Source: Clostridiales bacterium (GTDB taxonomy: Bacteria > Bacillota > Clostridia > Oscillospirales > Oscillospiraceae). Taken from it: 11,723 nucleotides of DNA. Every line of letters starts with the position of its first letter. Position 1 is the first letter of the stretch. The notes under the pieces were generated by a model. It had not been told where the DNA came from. It did no database searches and saw only the letters and a program-made list of their open reading frames with translations. Positions 6,793 to 11,723 of this stretch are shown one piece after another. The DNA is taken from the NCBI GenBank assembly GCA_004555705.1, contig SFHI01000082.1, forward strand, positions 1 to 11,723. The letters run 5' to 3'. A program made the translations under genes and the position numbers.

Positions 6793-7003
6793 TGTCATTG
6801 CGAACCAGTGCGCACACTGGTGTGGCAATCCCCCGGTTAGAGAGGAAATGTACCGAAAAACGCTCGGCGGAGTGAGAGTCGCTGCGATTTTTGGTGGTAA
6901 TCGATACCTGATTCCTTTCAACCGGGGGATTGCCACGCCAGTGTGCGCACTGGCTCGCAATGACAGCGCTTTTTGAACTCGCACTTTCAAACACCAATTT
7001 GCC
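6793..7003 (-). mobile_element. Repeat A2 (6793-6965) with a D arm at 6987-7003
   Basis: This is a second 173-bp A element, inverted relative to A1. Its 46-bp arms are 6793-6838 and 6920-6965, and its reverse-complemented core matches A1 (GATTACCACCAA near the middle, TTTTTCGGTACATTTCC before the far arm). A D arm, GGCAAATTGGTGTTTGA on the minus strand, sits at 6987-7003 on the same side as in A1. The remaining 7004-7140 sequence ahead of the phosphatase gene shows no clear promoter. Confidence 0.85.
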
Positions 7004-7140
7004 GGGCCGCTTATTTCCCTCCATTATACACACCCTTGACCCTGGATGCAAGAATCTTTCCGGCGGAATCGGTTCCGACAGAATATATTTTCCCGCCGTG
7101 GTAGGATTCTTTTATCCCAAAGGAAAGGTGTGGCGCACGA

Positions 7141-8265
7141 ATGATGGTCATGGTGGGCAGCTGGCTGCGGCGGATGACGGCCCGGCTGCGCAAGCGCTTG
7201 GGGCTCCCCCGGATCCCCGGGAAGCTGCGGCAGGGGGGCACCGGAGGCGCTCAGGTGCGGCTGGAGCTGGCGGCGGAGGTCATGCGGGAATTCGCCCTGG
7301 AGCTCCGGCGGACCCGGCCCCCGGAAATCGACCGGGAGGCCCTGCTCCAGGGGCTGCGGGCCCGGGCCTGCGGCAGCTGCGTCCTCCGGACAAGCTGCCT
7401 GGAGCGGAAGCGGCTGGGGGTGCAGGCGCTGGAGGACGGGGCCGCCTACCCCTGCCGCAAGCCGGGGCGGCTGGGCCGGGAGCTGCGGGAGGCCCGCCGG
7501 AGCCTGCGCCGGATGGAGGCCGAGCGGCGCCGGGAATCGGAGTGCCGGGGGGCCCTTGAGGAGCAGTACCTGTTCCTGGAGGAGTACCTGCGCCGCCTGG
7601 CGGACAGGCTCCCCCGGGGCGCTCCGGCCAGGGCCGTCCGCTACGGGGTCCGGGCCGGGATACGGACCCGGCGGAAAACCTCCGTCAGCGGCGACCGGTG
7701 GGCGGCCTTTCCCGGGGACCCGGGGCGGTACTATATTCTGCTGTGCGACGGCATGGGGGTGGGGCCCGGGGCCCGGGAGGACAGTCGCAGAGCAATCGGC
7801 CTTCTGCGGCAGCTGCTGCTGGCGGGCTACCCGCCCCGGTACGCCATGCGGGGCATCAACTCCCTGCTGGCCCTGGAAAACCGGGCGGGGGCGGTGACGG
7901 TGGACCTGGCGGAGCTGCGGCTGGACTCGGGGTTCGCCATGGTGTACAAATGGGGCGGCGCTCCGGGGTACCTTGTCCGCCGGGGCAGGACGGAAAAAAT
8001 CGGGACAGCCATGCCGCCTCCCGGGCTCTCGGTGACGGAGGGCCGGGAATGGTCGGCGCGGCTGTCCCTTCGGGGAGGGGAGACGCTGATTCTGGTCAGC
8101 GACGGCGTGGACGGAGAGGCTGTCCCCCGCCGGGTGGGGTTGGCTCCGGACGCACCGCCTGGGGAGTTGGCGGAAAGGCTCCTGGAGACGGCTTCCGGAA
8201 GGCCGGAGGACGACGCCACCGCCGCGGTGATCCGCCTGTATGCCGGAAGTCCGGAATCATCATAG
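7141..8265 (+). CDS. SpoIIE-like PP2C serine phosphatase lacking the membrane domain
   Basis: A 374-residue protein matching the C-terminal half of stage II sporulation protein E, the phosphatase that dephosphorylates SpoIIAA and so activates sigma-F in the forespore. The PP2C/SpoIIE domain (about 165-367) has GDRW (D185), the metal-binding LLCDGMGVGPGA (D203), VSDGVDG (D321) and EDDATAAV (D357, D358). Ahead of it is an Arg/Glu-rich helical linker with C77-x2-C80, C86 and C105, like the Cys-bearing linker of SpoIIE. SpoIIE is normally about 800 residues with ten membrane helices; none is present, and the N-terminus starts directly in a basic segment. Start ATG at 7141 with an AGGAAAGGTG site. 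It may be an RsbU-like soluble paralogue or a spoIIE that lost its 5' half. Confidence 0.8.
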   Translation: MMVMVGSWLRRMTARLRKRLGLPRIPGKLRQGGTGGAQVRLELAAEVMREFALELRRTRPPEIDREALLQGLRARACGSCVLRTSCLERKRLGVQALEDGAAYPCRKPGRLGRELREARRSLRRMEAERRRESECRGALEEQYLFLEEYLRRLADRLPRGAPARAVRYGVRAGIRTRRKTSVSGDRWAAFPGDPGRYYILLCDGMGVGPGAREDSRRAIGLLRQLLLAGYPPRYAMRGINSLLALENRAGAVTVDLAELRLDSGFAMVYKWGGAPGYLVRRGRTEKIGTAMPPPGLSVTEGREWSARLSLRGGETLILVSDGVDGEAVPRRVGLAPDAPPGELAERLLETASGRPEDDATAAVIRLYAGSPESS

Positions 8266-8502
8266 CATTCTTCCCCCGCGGAATCTGTCGAAACACAAGA
8301 TGTGGGATGCAAAAGGGCAGAAAAATCACAATATATGGGGAAAGGGCGGGAACCGGGAAGAAATTCCGCCGGAGGGGAAGGGGTGTTCAATTGACAATTG
8401 ACAATTGACAATTGACAATTTATCTCCTGAATCCGAACCGGCTCAGCGCAGCGGTTCGGCAAATTGGTGTTTGAAAGTGTCCGCACGCACTGTGTCCTTA
8501 CT

Positions 8503-8666
8503 GTAGGGGAGGCATTGATGCCTCCCGTGGGGCAGTACGTTTTCGCCGAAATGCCCCGGAAAGCAGTGACATCTCACCGCCGGGAGTGGTGCTCCGCGCA
8601 GCGAATCAGAATTATAATGATTGCCGGTGGCAATCATACCATAATTCAAAACAATGCCTCCCCTAC
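8503..8666. mobile_element. Repeat C: MITE-like core with 15-bp perfect terminal inverted repeats
   Basis: The termini GTAGGGGAGGCATTG and its exact inverse lie 134 bp apart; the left one continues into a local hairpin (GGGAGGCATTGATGCCTCCC). The core is non-coding. It occupies the place inside D arms that element A occupies elsewhere. Confidence 0.7.
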
Positions 8667-8699
8667 TGCATGGTCGTACCGTGTCGCGTATTTGACGAT

Positions 8700-8743
8700 C
8701 AAATACCAATTTGTCGGGCAGCTGAGTAAAACCGATAAGCACA
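8700..8743 (-). repeat. 44-bp D-arm repeat, inverted copy at 11511-11554
   Basis: The minus strand of 8700-8743 matches the plus strand of 11511-11554 at 43 of 44 positions: a TGTGCTTATCGG start, ACTCAGCTGCCCG in the middle and the D motif ACAAATTGGTRTTTG at the end. At 8700 it flanks element C; at 11511 it flanks element A. Confidence 0.85.
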
Positions 8744-8853
8744 TAATTTAATATATCCCGAAGGGATTCCTTAATTGTCAATTGTTAATTGTCAATTGTC
8801 AATTATAAACACCGATTCCCCGGGCGCGGGGGCACTGAAGAAGCCTTTTCCCC

Positions 8854-8882
8854 TTTACATTTTTCGGAAAATACGGTACTAT
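8854..8882 (+). promoter_or_regulatory. Sigma-A type promoter for the 8908-gluQRS unit
   Basis: TTTACA at 8854-8859, a 17-bp spacer, and TACTAT at 8877-8882. Transcription would start near 8889, giving a leader of about 20 bases that carries the AGGTGG ribosome binding site. It begins 50 bp past the right end of repeat B3. Confidence 0.65.
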
Positions 8883-8907
8883 TATCTTCGGAAAGGTGGG
8901 AACGCCA

Positions 8908-9267
8908 TTGTTTGAGGATGAAAAGAAGGCTTTTGACGCTCTGGATGAGGAGCTTCGGAAAATGAACCGGCACGACCAGGAAGACGACCTGGCGGATATT
9001 CTGGCGCTGCTGGACAAGGACTATACCAAACCCCAGGAGCCGGCCCCCCTGGAGCCGGAGCCCGCGCCCCGGAAAAAGGAAAAGAATCCGGCAGCCTCCG
9101 GCCACGAGAGCCGTGAGACCCGGGAGCTGTCCCGGGAGCTGCTGGAGGCCGAGGAGCCCACCCCCGCCAAAAAGCGCCGGGGTCTGATTCCCCTGGCCAT
9201 TGTGGCCCTGCTGGAGCTGGCGGGTATCGCGGCGGTGGTCGTCTGGTGGCTGCAGTGGCTGAGCTGA
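8908..9267 (+). CDS. Small C-terminally membrane-anchored protein of unknown function
   Basis: A 119-residue protein. Residues 1-40 are acidic and helical (MFEDEKKAFDALDEELRKMN, DLADILALLDKDY). Residues 41-90 are a Pro/Glu/Lys-rich, probably disordered linker, and 92-116 form a single hydrophobic helix (GLIPLAIVALLELAGIAAVVVWW) after a KKRR basic patch, so the bulk is probably cytoplasmic and tail-anchored. The TTG at 8908 is preferred because AGGTGG ends eight bases upstream; a GTG at 8896 would overlap that site. The stop lies inside the start region of gluQRS (about 13-22 bp overlap), pointing to translational coupling. I do not recognise the family. Confidence 0.72.
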   Translation: MFEDEKKAFDALDEELRKMNRHDQEDDLADILALLDKDYTKPQEPAPLEPEPAPRKKEKNPAASGHESRETRELSRELLEAEEPTPAKKRRGLIPLAIVALLELAGIAAVVVWWLQWLS

Positions 9268-10187
9268 CCCCTGTGGGGCGGTTTGCCCCCACCCCCTCCG
9301 GCCGGATGCACCTGGGCAACGTGTTCTCCGCGCTGCTGGCCTGGCTCAGCGTCCGGTCCCGGGGCGGGCGGATGATCCTTCGGATGGAGGACCTGGACAC
9401 CCAGCGGACCAGCGCCGAATTTGCCGAGACCCTCCGGGAGGACTTGCGCTGGCTGGGGCTTGACTACGACCTGGAGACCCCGGCCCAGAGCACCCGGAAG
9501 CAGGCCTATGACCGGGCCTTCGCGGCGCTGGAGGCCCGGGGGCTGGTGTACCCCTGCTACTGCACCCGCAGCCAGCTCCACAGCGTGAACGCCCCCCATC
9601 TGTCCGACGGCACCTACGTCTACCCCGGCACCTGCCGGAGCCTGACGGAGGCGCAGCGGGCGGCGTTCACCCGGCCCCCCGCCTGGCGGGTGATGGTGGA
9701 CAGCCGGGAGTGGGTTGTGCAGGACCGGGTTCAGGGGGAGTACCGGTGCGTGCTCAGCCGGGACTGCGGGGACATGGTGGTCCGCCGGGCCGACGGGGTG
9801 TACGTGTACCAGCTTGCCGTCACCGTGGACGACGGGGAGGCCGGGGTCACCGAGGTGGTCCGGGGCATGGATCTATTAAGCTCCGCTCCCCGGCAGATGT
9901 ATCTGCAGGAGCTTCTGGGCCTGCCCCACCCGGAGTACGCCCATGTGCCCATGCTCCTGGCCGCCGACGGGCGGCGGCTCAGCAAGCGGGACAGGGACCT
10001 GGATCTGGGGGAGCTGCAAAAACGCATGACCCCCCAGCAGCTCACCGGCTGGCTTGCCCACGCCGCGGGCCTCATCGCCCGGGCCGAGGCCGTCTCCCCC
10101 CGGGAGCTGGCAAAGGAATTCTCCTGGGACAAAATCCACGGCGCCCAGATCACCGTGGATACCCAAGCGCTGCTTCAAAACGGCTGA
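9255..10187 (+). CDS. gluQRS: Glutamyl-Q tRNA(Asp) synthetase
   Basis: About 310 residues, the size of GluQRS and much shorter than GltX, which carries an anticodon-binding domain. GluQRS attaches glutamate to the queuosine base at position 34 of tRNA(Asp). Numbered from the GTG at 9255, it has the class I HIGH-type motif in FAPTPSGRMHLGNV (HLGN about 19-22), the RMEDLD motif, the GluQRS zinc-site pattern C101-x-C103 with Tyr and C127 (YPCYCTR, YPGTC), and a KMSKS-type RRLSKRD (about 240-246). An alternative GTG start at 9246 adds three residues. Either start overlaps the preceding gene, with that gene's GGTGG bases as the ribosome binding site. A terminator overlaps the stop. Confidence 0.9.
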   Translation: MAELTPVGRFAPTPSGRMHLGNVFSALLAWLSVRSRGGRMILRMEDLDTQRTSAEFAETLREDLRWLGLDYDLETPAQSTRKQAYDRAFAALEARGLVYPCYCTRSQLHSVNAPHLSDGTYVYPGTCRSLTEAQRAAFTRPPAWRVMVDSREWVVQDRVQGEYRCVLSRDCGDMVVRRADGVYVYQLAVTVDDGEAGVTEVVRGMDLLSSAPRQMYLQELLGLPHPEYAHVPMLLAADGRRLSKRDRDLDLGELQKRMTPQQLTGWLAHAAGLIARAEAVSPRELAKEFSWDKIHGAQITVDTQALLQNG

Positions 10188-10219
10188 CAGGGAAGCCCCT
10201 TCCCCGTCAGCCGCTTTTT
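10181..10219 (+). terminator. Rho-independent terminator of gluQRS
   Basis: Bases 10181-10195 pair with 10199-10213 (15 bp, one mismatch, three-base CCC loop) and are followed by CTTTTT. The TGA stop of gluQRS sits inside the left arm, a very compact arrangement. Confidence 0.85.
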
Positions 10220-10246
10220 CACACCCAGGCCGCCCCGGGTGTGAAA
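10217..10246. repeat. Second hairpin after gluQRS
   Basis: TTTCACACCC at 10217-10226 is perfectly inverted at 10237-10246 with a GC-rich 10-base loop. No T run follows on either strand, so it may be a back-up terminator, or the edge of the repeat that follows (a D-like GAAATTGGGGTTTGAAG begins at 10243). Confidence 0.45.
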
Positions 10247-10281
10247 TTGGGGTTTGAAGTTTTCACCACGTCACGTCTCCA

Positions 10282-10395
10282 CCGTAAGGGCGGATATTAT
10301 CCGCCCGAAAACGTTCAAGTTTCTGAGCGTTTCCGATAAAATGCAGCATTTTCGTTGACGAAACCAAAGCGGGCGGATAATATCCGCCCCTACGG
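10282..10395. mobile_element. Repeat E: 26-bp terminal inverted repeats with GGGCGG...CCGCCC palindromes
   Basis: Bases 10282-10307 and 10370-10395 are inverted copies with one mismatch. Each is itself a palindrome (GGGCGGATATTATCCGCCC). The 62-bp core is AT-rich and non-coding. At 114 bp it is MITE-like, and the D-like 10243-10258 to its left suggests it may be a third kind of core inside D arms. Confidence 0.75.
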
Positions 10396-10441
10396 TGGCA
10401 TCTCGGCATACATCAATTTCCCACTTTGCTGTTTGATACCG

Positions 10442-10474
10442 AAAACGTCCCCTTCCGGGTTGCGGGAGGGGACG
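10442..10474 (-). terminator. Terminator of the 55-residue Cys-rich gene
   Basis: Bases 10446-10456 pair with 10464-10474 (11 bp, one wobble, seven-base loop). On the minus strand four Ts follow (A run at 10442-10445). It ends 10 bp past the stop of the gene at 10484. Confidence 0.7.
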
Positions 10475-10483
10475 GACTTTCCG

Positions 10484-10651
10484 TCACAGGTATTCTTTCC
10501 AGTCCGGGAAGCAGAATAAGTAAAAGTCGCATTCATCACAGGCGATCTCATACTCCGGGTTCTCCCCGTTGTGGCGGCACAGCTCCCCGTGGTAGCTGGG
10601 GGTGAGGATTTCTTCCTCTTCTTCTGCGCTTTCCCTGGGTTCACCAACCAT
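10484..10651 (-). CDS. Small Cys-rich protein, putative zinc-binding, 55 residues
   Basis: The minus-strand frame encodes a Glu-rich N-terminus (residues 5-15), then HGELCRHNGENPEYEIACDE, then CDFYLFCFPDW near the end. Four cysteines (C25, C38, C41, C47) with H28 fit a small metal site. An AGGAGG site lies eight bases before the ATG, a promoter at 10675-10703 and a terminator at 10442-10474, so this is a complete small gene. I have seen similar short LCRHNGEHPxYExxCDECD proteins in clostridial genomes and mobile elements, without known function. It is transcribed divergently from the small XRE regulator at 10753 and may be controlled by it. Confidence 0.72.
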   Translation of the reverse strand: MVGEPRESAEEEEEILTPSYHGELCRHNGENPEYEIACDECDFYLFCFPDWKEYL

Positions 10652-10674
10652 CTTTCATTCCTCCTTTCTCCAAT

Positions 10675-10703
10675 ATTATGTACGAATATTTTGACATACG
10701 CAA
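10675..10703 (-). promoter_or_regulatory. Minus-strand promoter for the Cys-rich small gene
   Basis: On the minus strand, TTGCGT (10703-10698), a 17-bp spacer, and CATAAT (10680-10675). The leader is about 17 bases. AATATT repeats at 10672-10677 and 10685-10690 flank a GTAC centre and could be an operator. Confidence 0.45.
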
Positions 10704-10719
10704 CCCCCAAATTTGCAAT
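10691..10719 (+). promoter_or_regulatory. Plus-strand promoter for the small XRE gene
   Basis: A perfect TTGACA at 10691-10696, a 17-bp spacer, and a weak TGCAAT at 10714-10719; a better -10 sequence (TATACT, 10720-10725) has a 23-bp spacer. It overlaps the minus-strand promoter, so one bound repressor could control both. Confidence 0.4.
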
Positions 10720-10752
10720 TATACTTATTGTAGCTTTGGGGAGGTGAGGAAA

Positions 10753-10959
10753 TTGATCAGCTACGCGCCGTTTTTCGAGACGCTGAAAAGGCAGAAAATT
10801 TCCTCGTACCGCCTTGAGAAAATGGGCTTTGCCAGGAGCACCTATTACGCCATGAAGGAAGGAAAAAGCGTTTCCACCAACACCATTGACCAGTTGTGCA
10901 TCCTTCTGGACTGCGAGGTGTCGGACATCATGGAATTTGTCCGGCCGGAACAAACATAA
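10753..10959 (+). CDS. Small XRE/Cro-type helix-turn-helix regulator
   Basis: 68 residues, almost all a Cro/C1-type DNA-binding domain: MISYAPFFETLKRQKISSYR, then a recognition-helix region LEKMGFARSTYYAMKEGKSV, then STNTIDQLCILLDCEVSDIMEFV. The frame is open from 10678, but TTG at 10753 is chosen because a strong GGGGAGGTGAGG site ends just before it. This short type, lacking a partner or sensor domain, is common in Firmicutes chromosomes and conjugative elements and usually acts as a local repressor. It faces away from the Cys-rich small gene across 101 bp with overlapping promoters, so it is probably its regulator and its own. Base composition is AT-richer than the gluQRS region. Confidence 0.82.
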   Translation: MISYAPFFETLKRQKISSYRLEKMGFARSTYYAMKEGKSVSTNTIDQLCILLDCEVSDIMEFVRPEQT

Positions 10960-10975
10960 TCGTCACGCCAGTGAT

Positions 10976-11037
10976 TGTCACGGGGACGGGTACATTGACA
11001 GCCTTCGATTGTTGTCACGGTACCCGTCCCCGTAACA
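10976..11037. repeat. 18-bp inverted repeat with GGGGACGGGTAC arms
   Basis: Bases 10976-10993 and 11020-11037 are inverted copies with one mismatch around a 26-base loop. The GGGGACGG...CCGTCCCC signature recurs as a hairpin repeat in many Firmicutes genomes, as far as I remember. No T run follows on either strand, though it lies 16 bp past the XRE stop and could act as a weak terminator or mRNA-end structure. Confidence 0.65.
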
Positions 11038-11079
11038 ACATTAAAAATGTCTGTAATCAGTATACACTTTTGTTGGGGT

Positions 11080-11108
11080 TTGTCAAATAATAATATCATA
11101 TTGATAAT
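11080..11108 (+). promoter_or_regulatory. Promoter and candidate operator of the second XRE gene
   Basis: TTGTCA at 11080-11085, a 17-bp spacer, and GATAAT at 11103-11108. The inverted repeat TATCA-TAT-TGATA at 11094-11106 overlaps the -10 box, where an autoregulatory repressor would block RNA polymerase. The predicted leader is about 40 bases. Confidence 0.6.
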
Positions 11109-11153
11109 GTAATATCTTTTCGACTATTTTACCATACTGTCAGGGGTGGTAAT

Positions 11154-11453
11154 ATGGTAGCCGATAGAATCAAAGCCCTACGGGAACAGAACGGGTTAAC
11201 GCAGGCGGACCTTGCGAAGAAGCTGGGCATCACACGCTCCGGGGTCAATGCCTGGGAAATGGGGATTTCTGTCCCGTCCACACAGTATGTTGTGGAGCTT
11301 GCGTACCTTTTCAAGGTCTCCACCGATTATTTGCTGGGCGTAAAGGCCACCGCAACCGTCAGCGTTGAGGGGCTTTCCGAGAAGGATGTCCAGTTGGTCA
11401 ACGCGGTTATCGCGCGTCTCAGGGAAAAAGAGGAAAGGATTCAGAAATACTGA
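11154..11453 (+). CDS. XRE-family transcriptional regulator
   Basis: 99 residues with a classic Cro/C1 helix-turn-helix at about 5-62: IKALREQNGLTQADLAKKLG, TRSGVNAWEMGISVPSTQY, VELAYLFKVSTDYLLG. A short linker and a charged C-terminal helix (GLSEKDVQLVNAVIARLREKEERIQKY) probably give dimers. An AGGGGTGG site lies four bases before the ATG. It has its own promoter with an overlapping palindrome, so self-repression is likely. Such genes are frequent as SinR- or phage-repressor-like regulators; no target gene other than itself is visible before the window ends. Confidence 0.9.
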   Translation: MVADRIKALREQNGLTQADLAKKLGITRSGVNAWEMGISVPSTQYVVELAYLFKVSTDYLLGVKATATVSVEGLSEKDVQLVNAVIARLREKEERIQKY

Positions 11454-11510
11454 AAGGGCCGGTACATTGCGTGCGGCATTCTGGATTGTACACCCAACGA
11501 TATTGTAGAA

Positions 11511-11554
11511 TGTGCTTATCGGTTTTACTCAGCTGCCCGACAAATTGGTGTTTG
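11511..11554 (+). repeat. 44-bp D-arm repeat left of A3
   Basis: Matches the inverse of 8700-8743 at 43 of 44 positions and ends in the D motif ACAAATTGGTGTTTG. It lies 12 bp before the A3 element, the same side and similar spacing as in A1 and A2. The 11454-11510 stretch shows nothing recognisable. Confidence 0.85.
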
Positions 11555-11566
11555 TATAAGAAACGC

Positions 11567-11723
11567 TGTCATTGCGAACCAGTGCGCACACTGGTGTGGC
11601 AATCCCCCGGATGAATGGAACCAGGCGACAATTACCACCAAAAATCGCAACGTTTTCCTACTCTGTAGGGCAATTGCCGATACATTTCCCCTCTAACCGG
11701 GGGATTGCCACACCAGTCTGCGG
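11567..11723 (+). mobile_element. Repeat A3, cut by the right edge
   Basis: Third A element, same orientation as A1: the left arm from 11567 has the CCAGTGCGCACACTGG palindrome, the core has ATTACCACCAAAAATCG and GATACATTTCCCCTCTAACC, and the right arm begins at 11695. The spacing between arm starts is 128 bp here against 127 in A1 and A2. The right arm carries changes inside the palindrome (CCAGTCTGCGG), so it is slightly decayed. Confidence 0.82.

Larger units (their letters stand above)
8388..8804. mobile_element. Repeat B3: three nested inverted-repeat shells (B outside, D, then C)
   Basis: AATTGAC heptamers at 8388-8420 and inverted heptamers at 8772-8804 form the outer shell, with the B-specific ATCCCGAAGGGAT hairpin at the right. 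Within, D arms lie at 8458-8474 and inverted at 8699-8715. Within those, GTAGGGGAGGCATTG at 8503-8517 is perfectly inverted at 8652-8666 (element C, 164 bp). No protein is encoded. Almost all of the 8266-8907 gap is this composite; 8266-8387 shows nothing recognisable. Confidence 0.8.

Noticed and set aside
7015..7140. Search for a promoter or riboswitch ahead of the SpoIIE-like gene
   Set aside because: Only weak -35/-10 candidates with poor matches; nothing I would report.
7011..7241. Minus-strand frame ending in a Gly/Lys-rich segment upstream of the phosphatase gene
   Set aside because: No ribosome binding site or known motif, and it overlaps the start of the phosphatase gene; probably chance.
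10390..10953. Minus-strand 187-codon frame across the divergent small genes
   Set aside because: It runs antisense through the XRE gene and out of frame through the Cys-rich small gene, both of which have ribosome binding sites.

Overview
The window looks like a chromosomal stretch from a GC-rich, spore-forming Clostridia member, most likely in the Oscillospiraceae (Oscillospirales) of the gut. I infer this from the SpoIIE-type phosphatase, the Firmicutes-style RlmD, gluQRS and small XRE genes, strong GGAGG ribosome binding sites, and about 65-70% GC in the core genes (judged by eye). No tRNA, rRNA, CRISPR array or transposase gene was found.

Layout. (1) 1-790 is AT-richer: the 3' part of a beta-phosphoglucomutase gene (its 5' end lies outside the window), then an unrecognised gene remnant. 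(2) 743-3275, minus strand, is one likely transcription unit: rlmD (23S rRNA uracil methyltransferase), a membrane protein with a C-terminal zinc ribbon, and an orphaned C-terminal piece of a second or formerly longer RlmD, ending in a hairpin terminator. (3) 3276-7140, minus strand: three separate housekeeping-type genes (PLP aminotransferase, DnaQ-type exonuclease, CYTH phosphatase-like protein), each isolated by 300-400 bp of repeats. (4) 7141-8265, plus strand: a SpoIIE-like PP2C phosphatase without the usual multi-pass membrane domain. (5) 8854-10219, plus strand: a promoter, a small membrane-anchored protein overlapping gluQRS, and a strong terminator. (6) 10442-11453: an AT-richer regulatory patch with a 55-residue Cys-rich protein divergent from a small XRE regulator, then a hairpin repeat and a second XRE regulator with its own promoter.

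The most striking feature is the intergenic DNA. At least six inverted-repeat families recur between the genes, and none interrupts an intact one. They are called here A (about 173 bp, 46-bp terminal inverted repeats holding a nested hairpin), B (tandem AATTGAC heptamers as termini), C (GTAGGGGAGGCATTG termini), D (GGCAAATTGGTGTTTGA arms), E (GGGCGGATATTATCCGCCC arms) and F (TCAAGAGTTGAAAC termini). They are nested: D arms enclose an A core at one site and a C core at another, and B arms enclose D and C together. The hairpin of A shows paired base changes between copies, which suggests the folded form matters. No transposase is present, so these resemble MITE or REP-like elements mobilised in trans.

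Apart from the rlmD and gluQRS units, the genes do not form one pathway. The window reads as core genome punctuated by miniature repeats, with small acquired-looking patches at the left end and near the right end.
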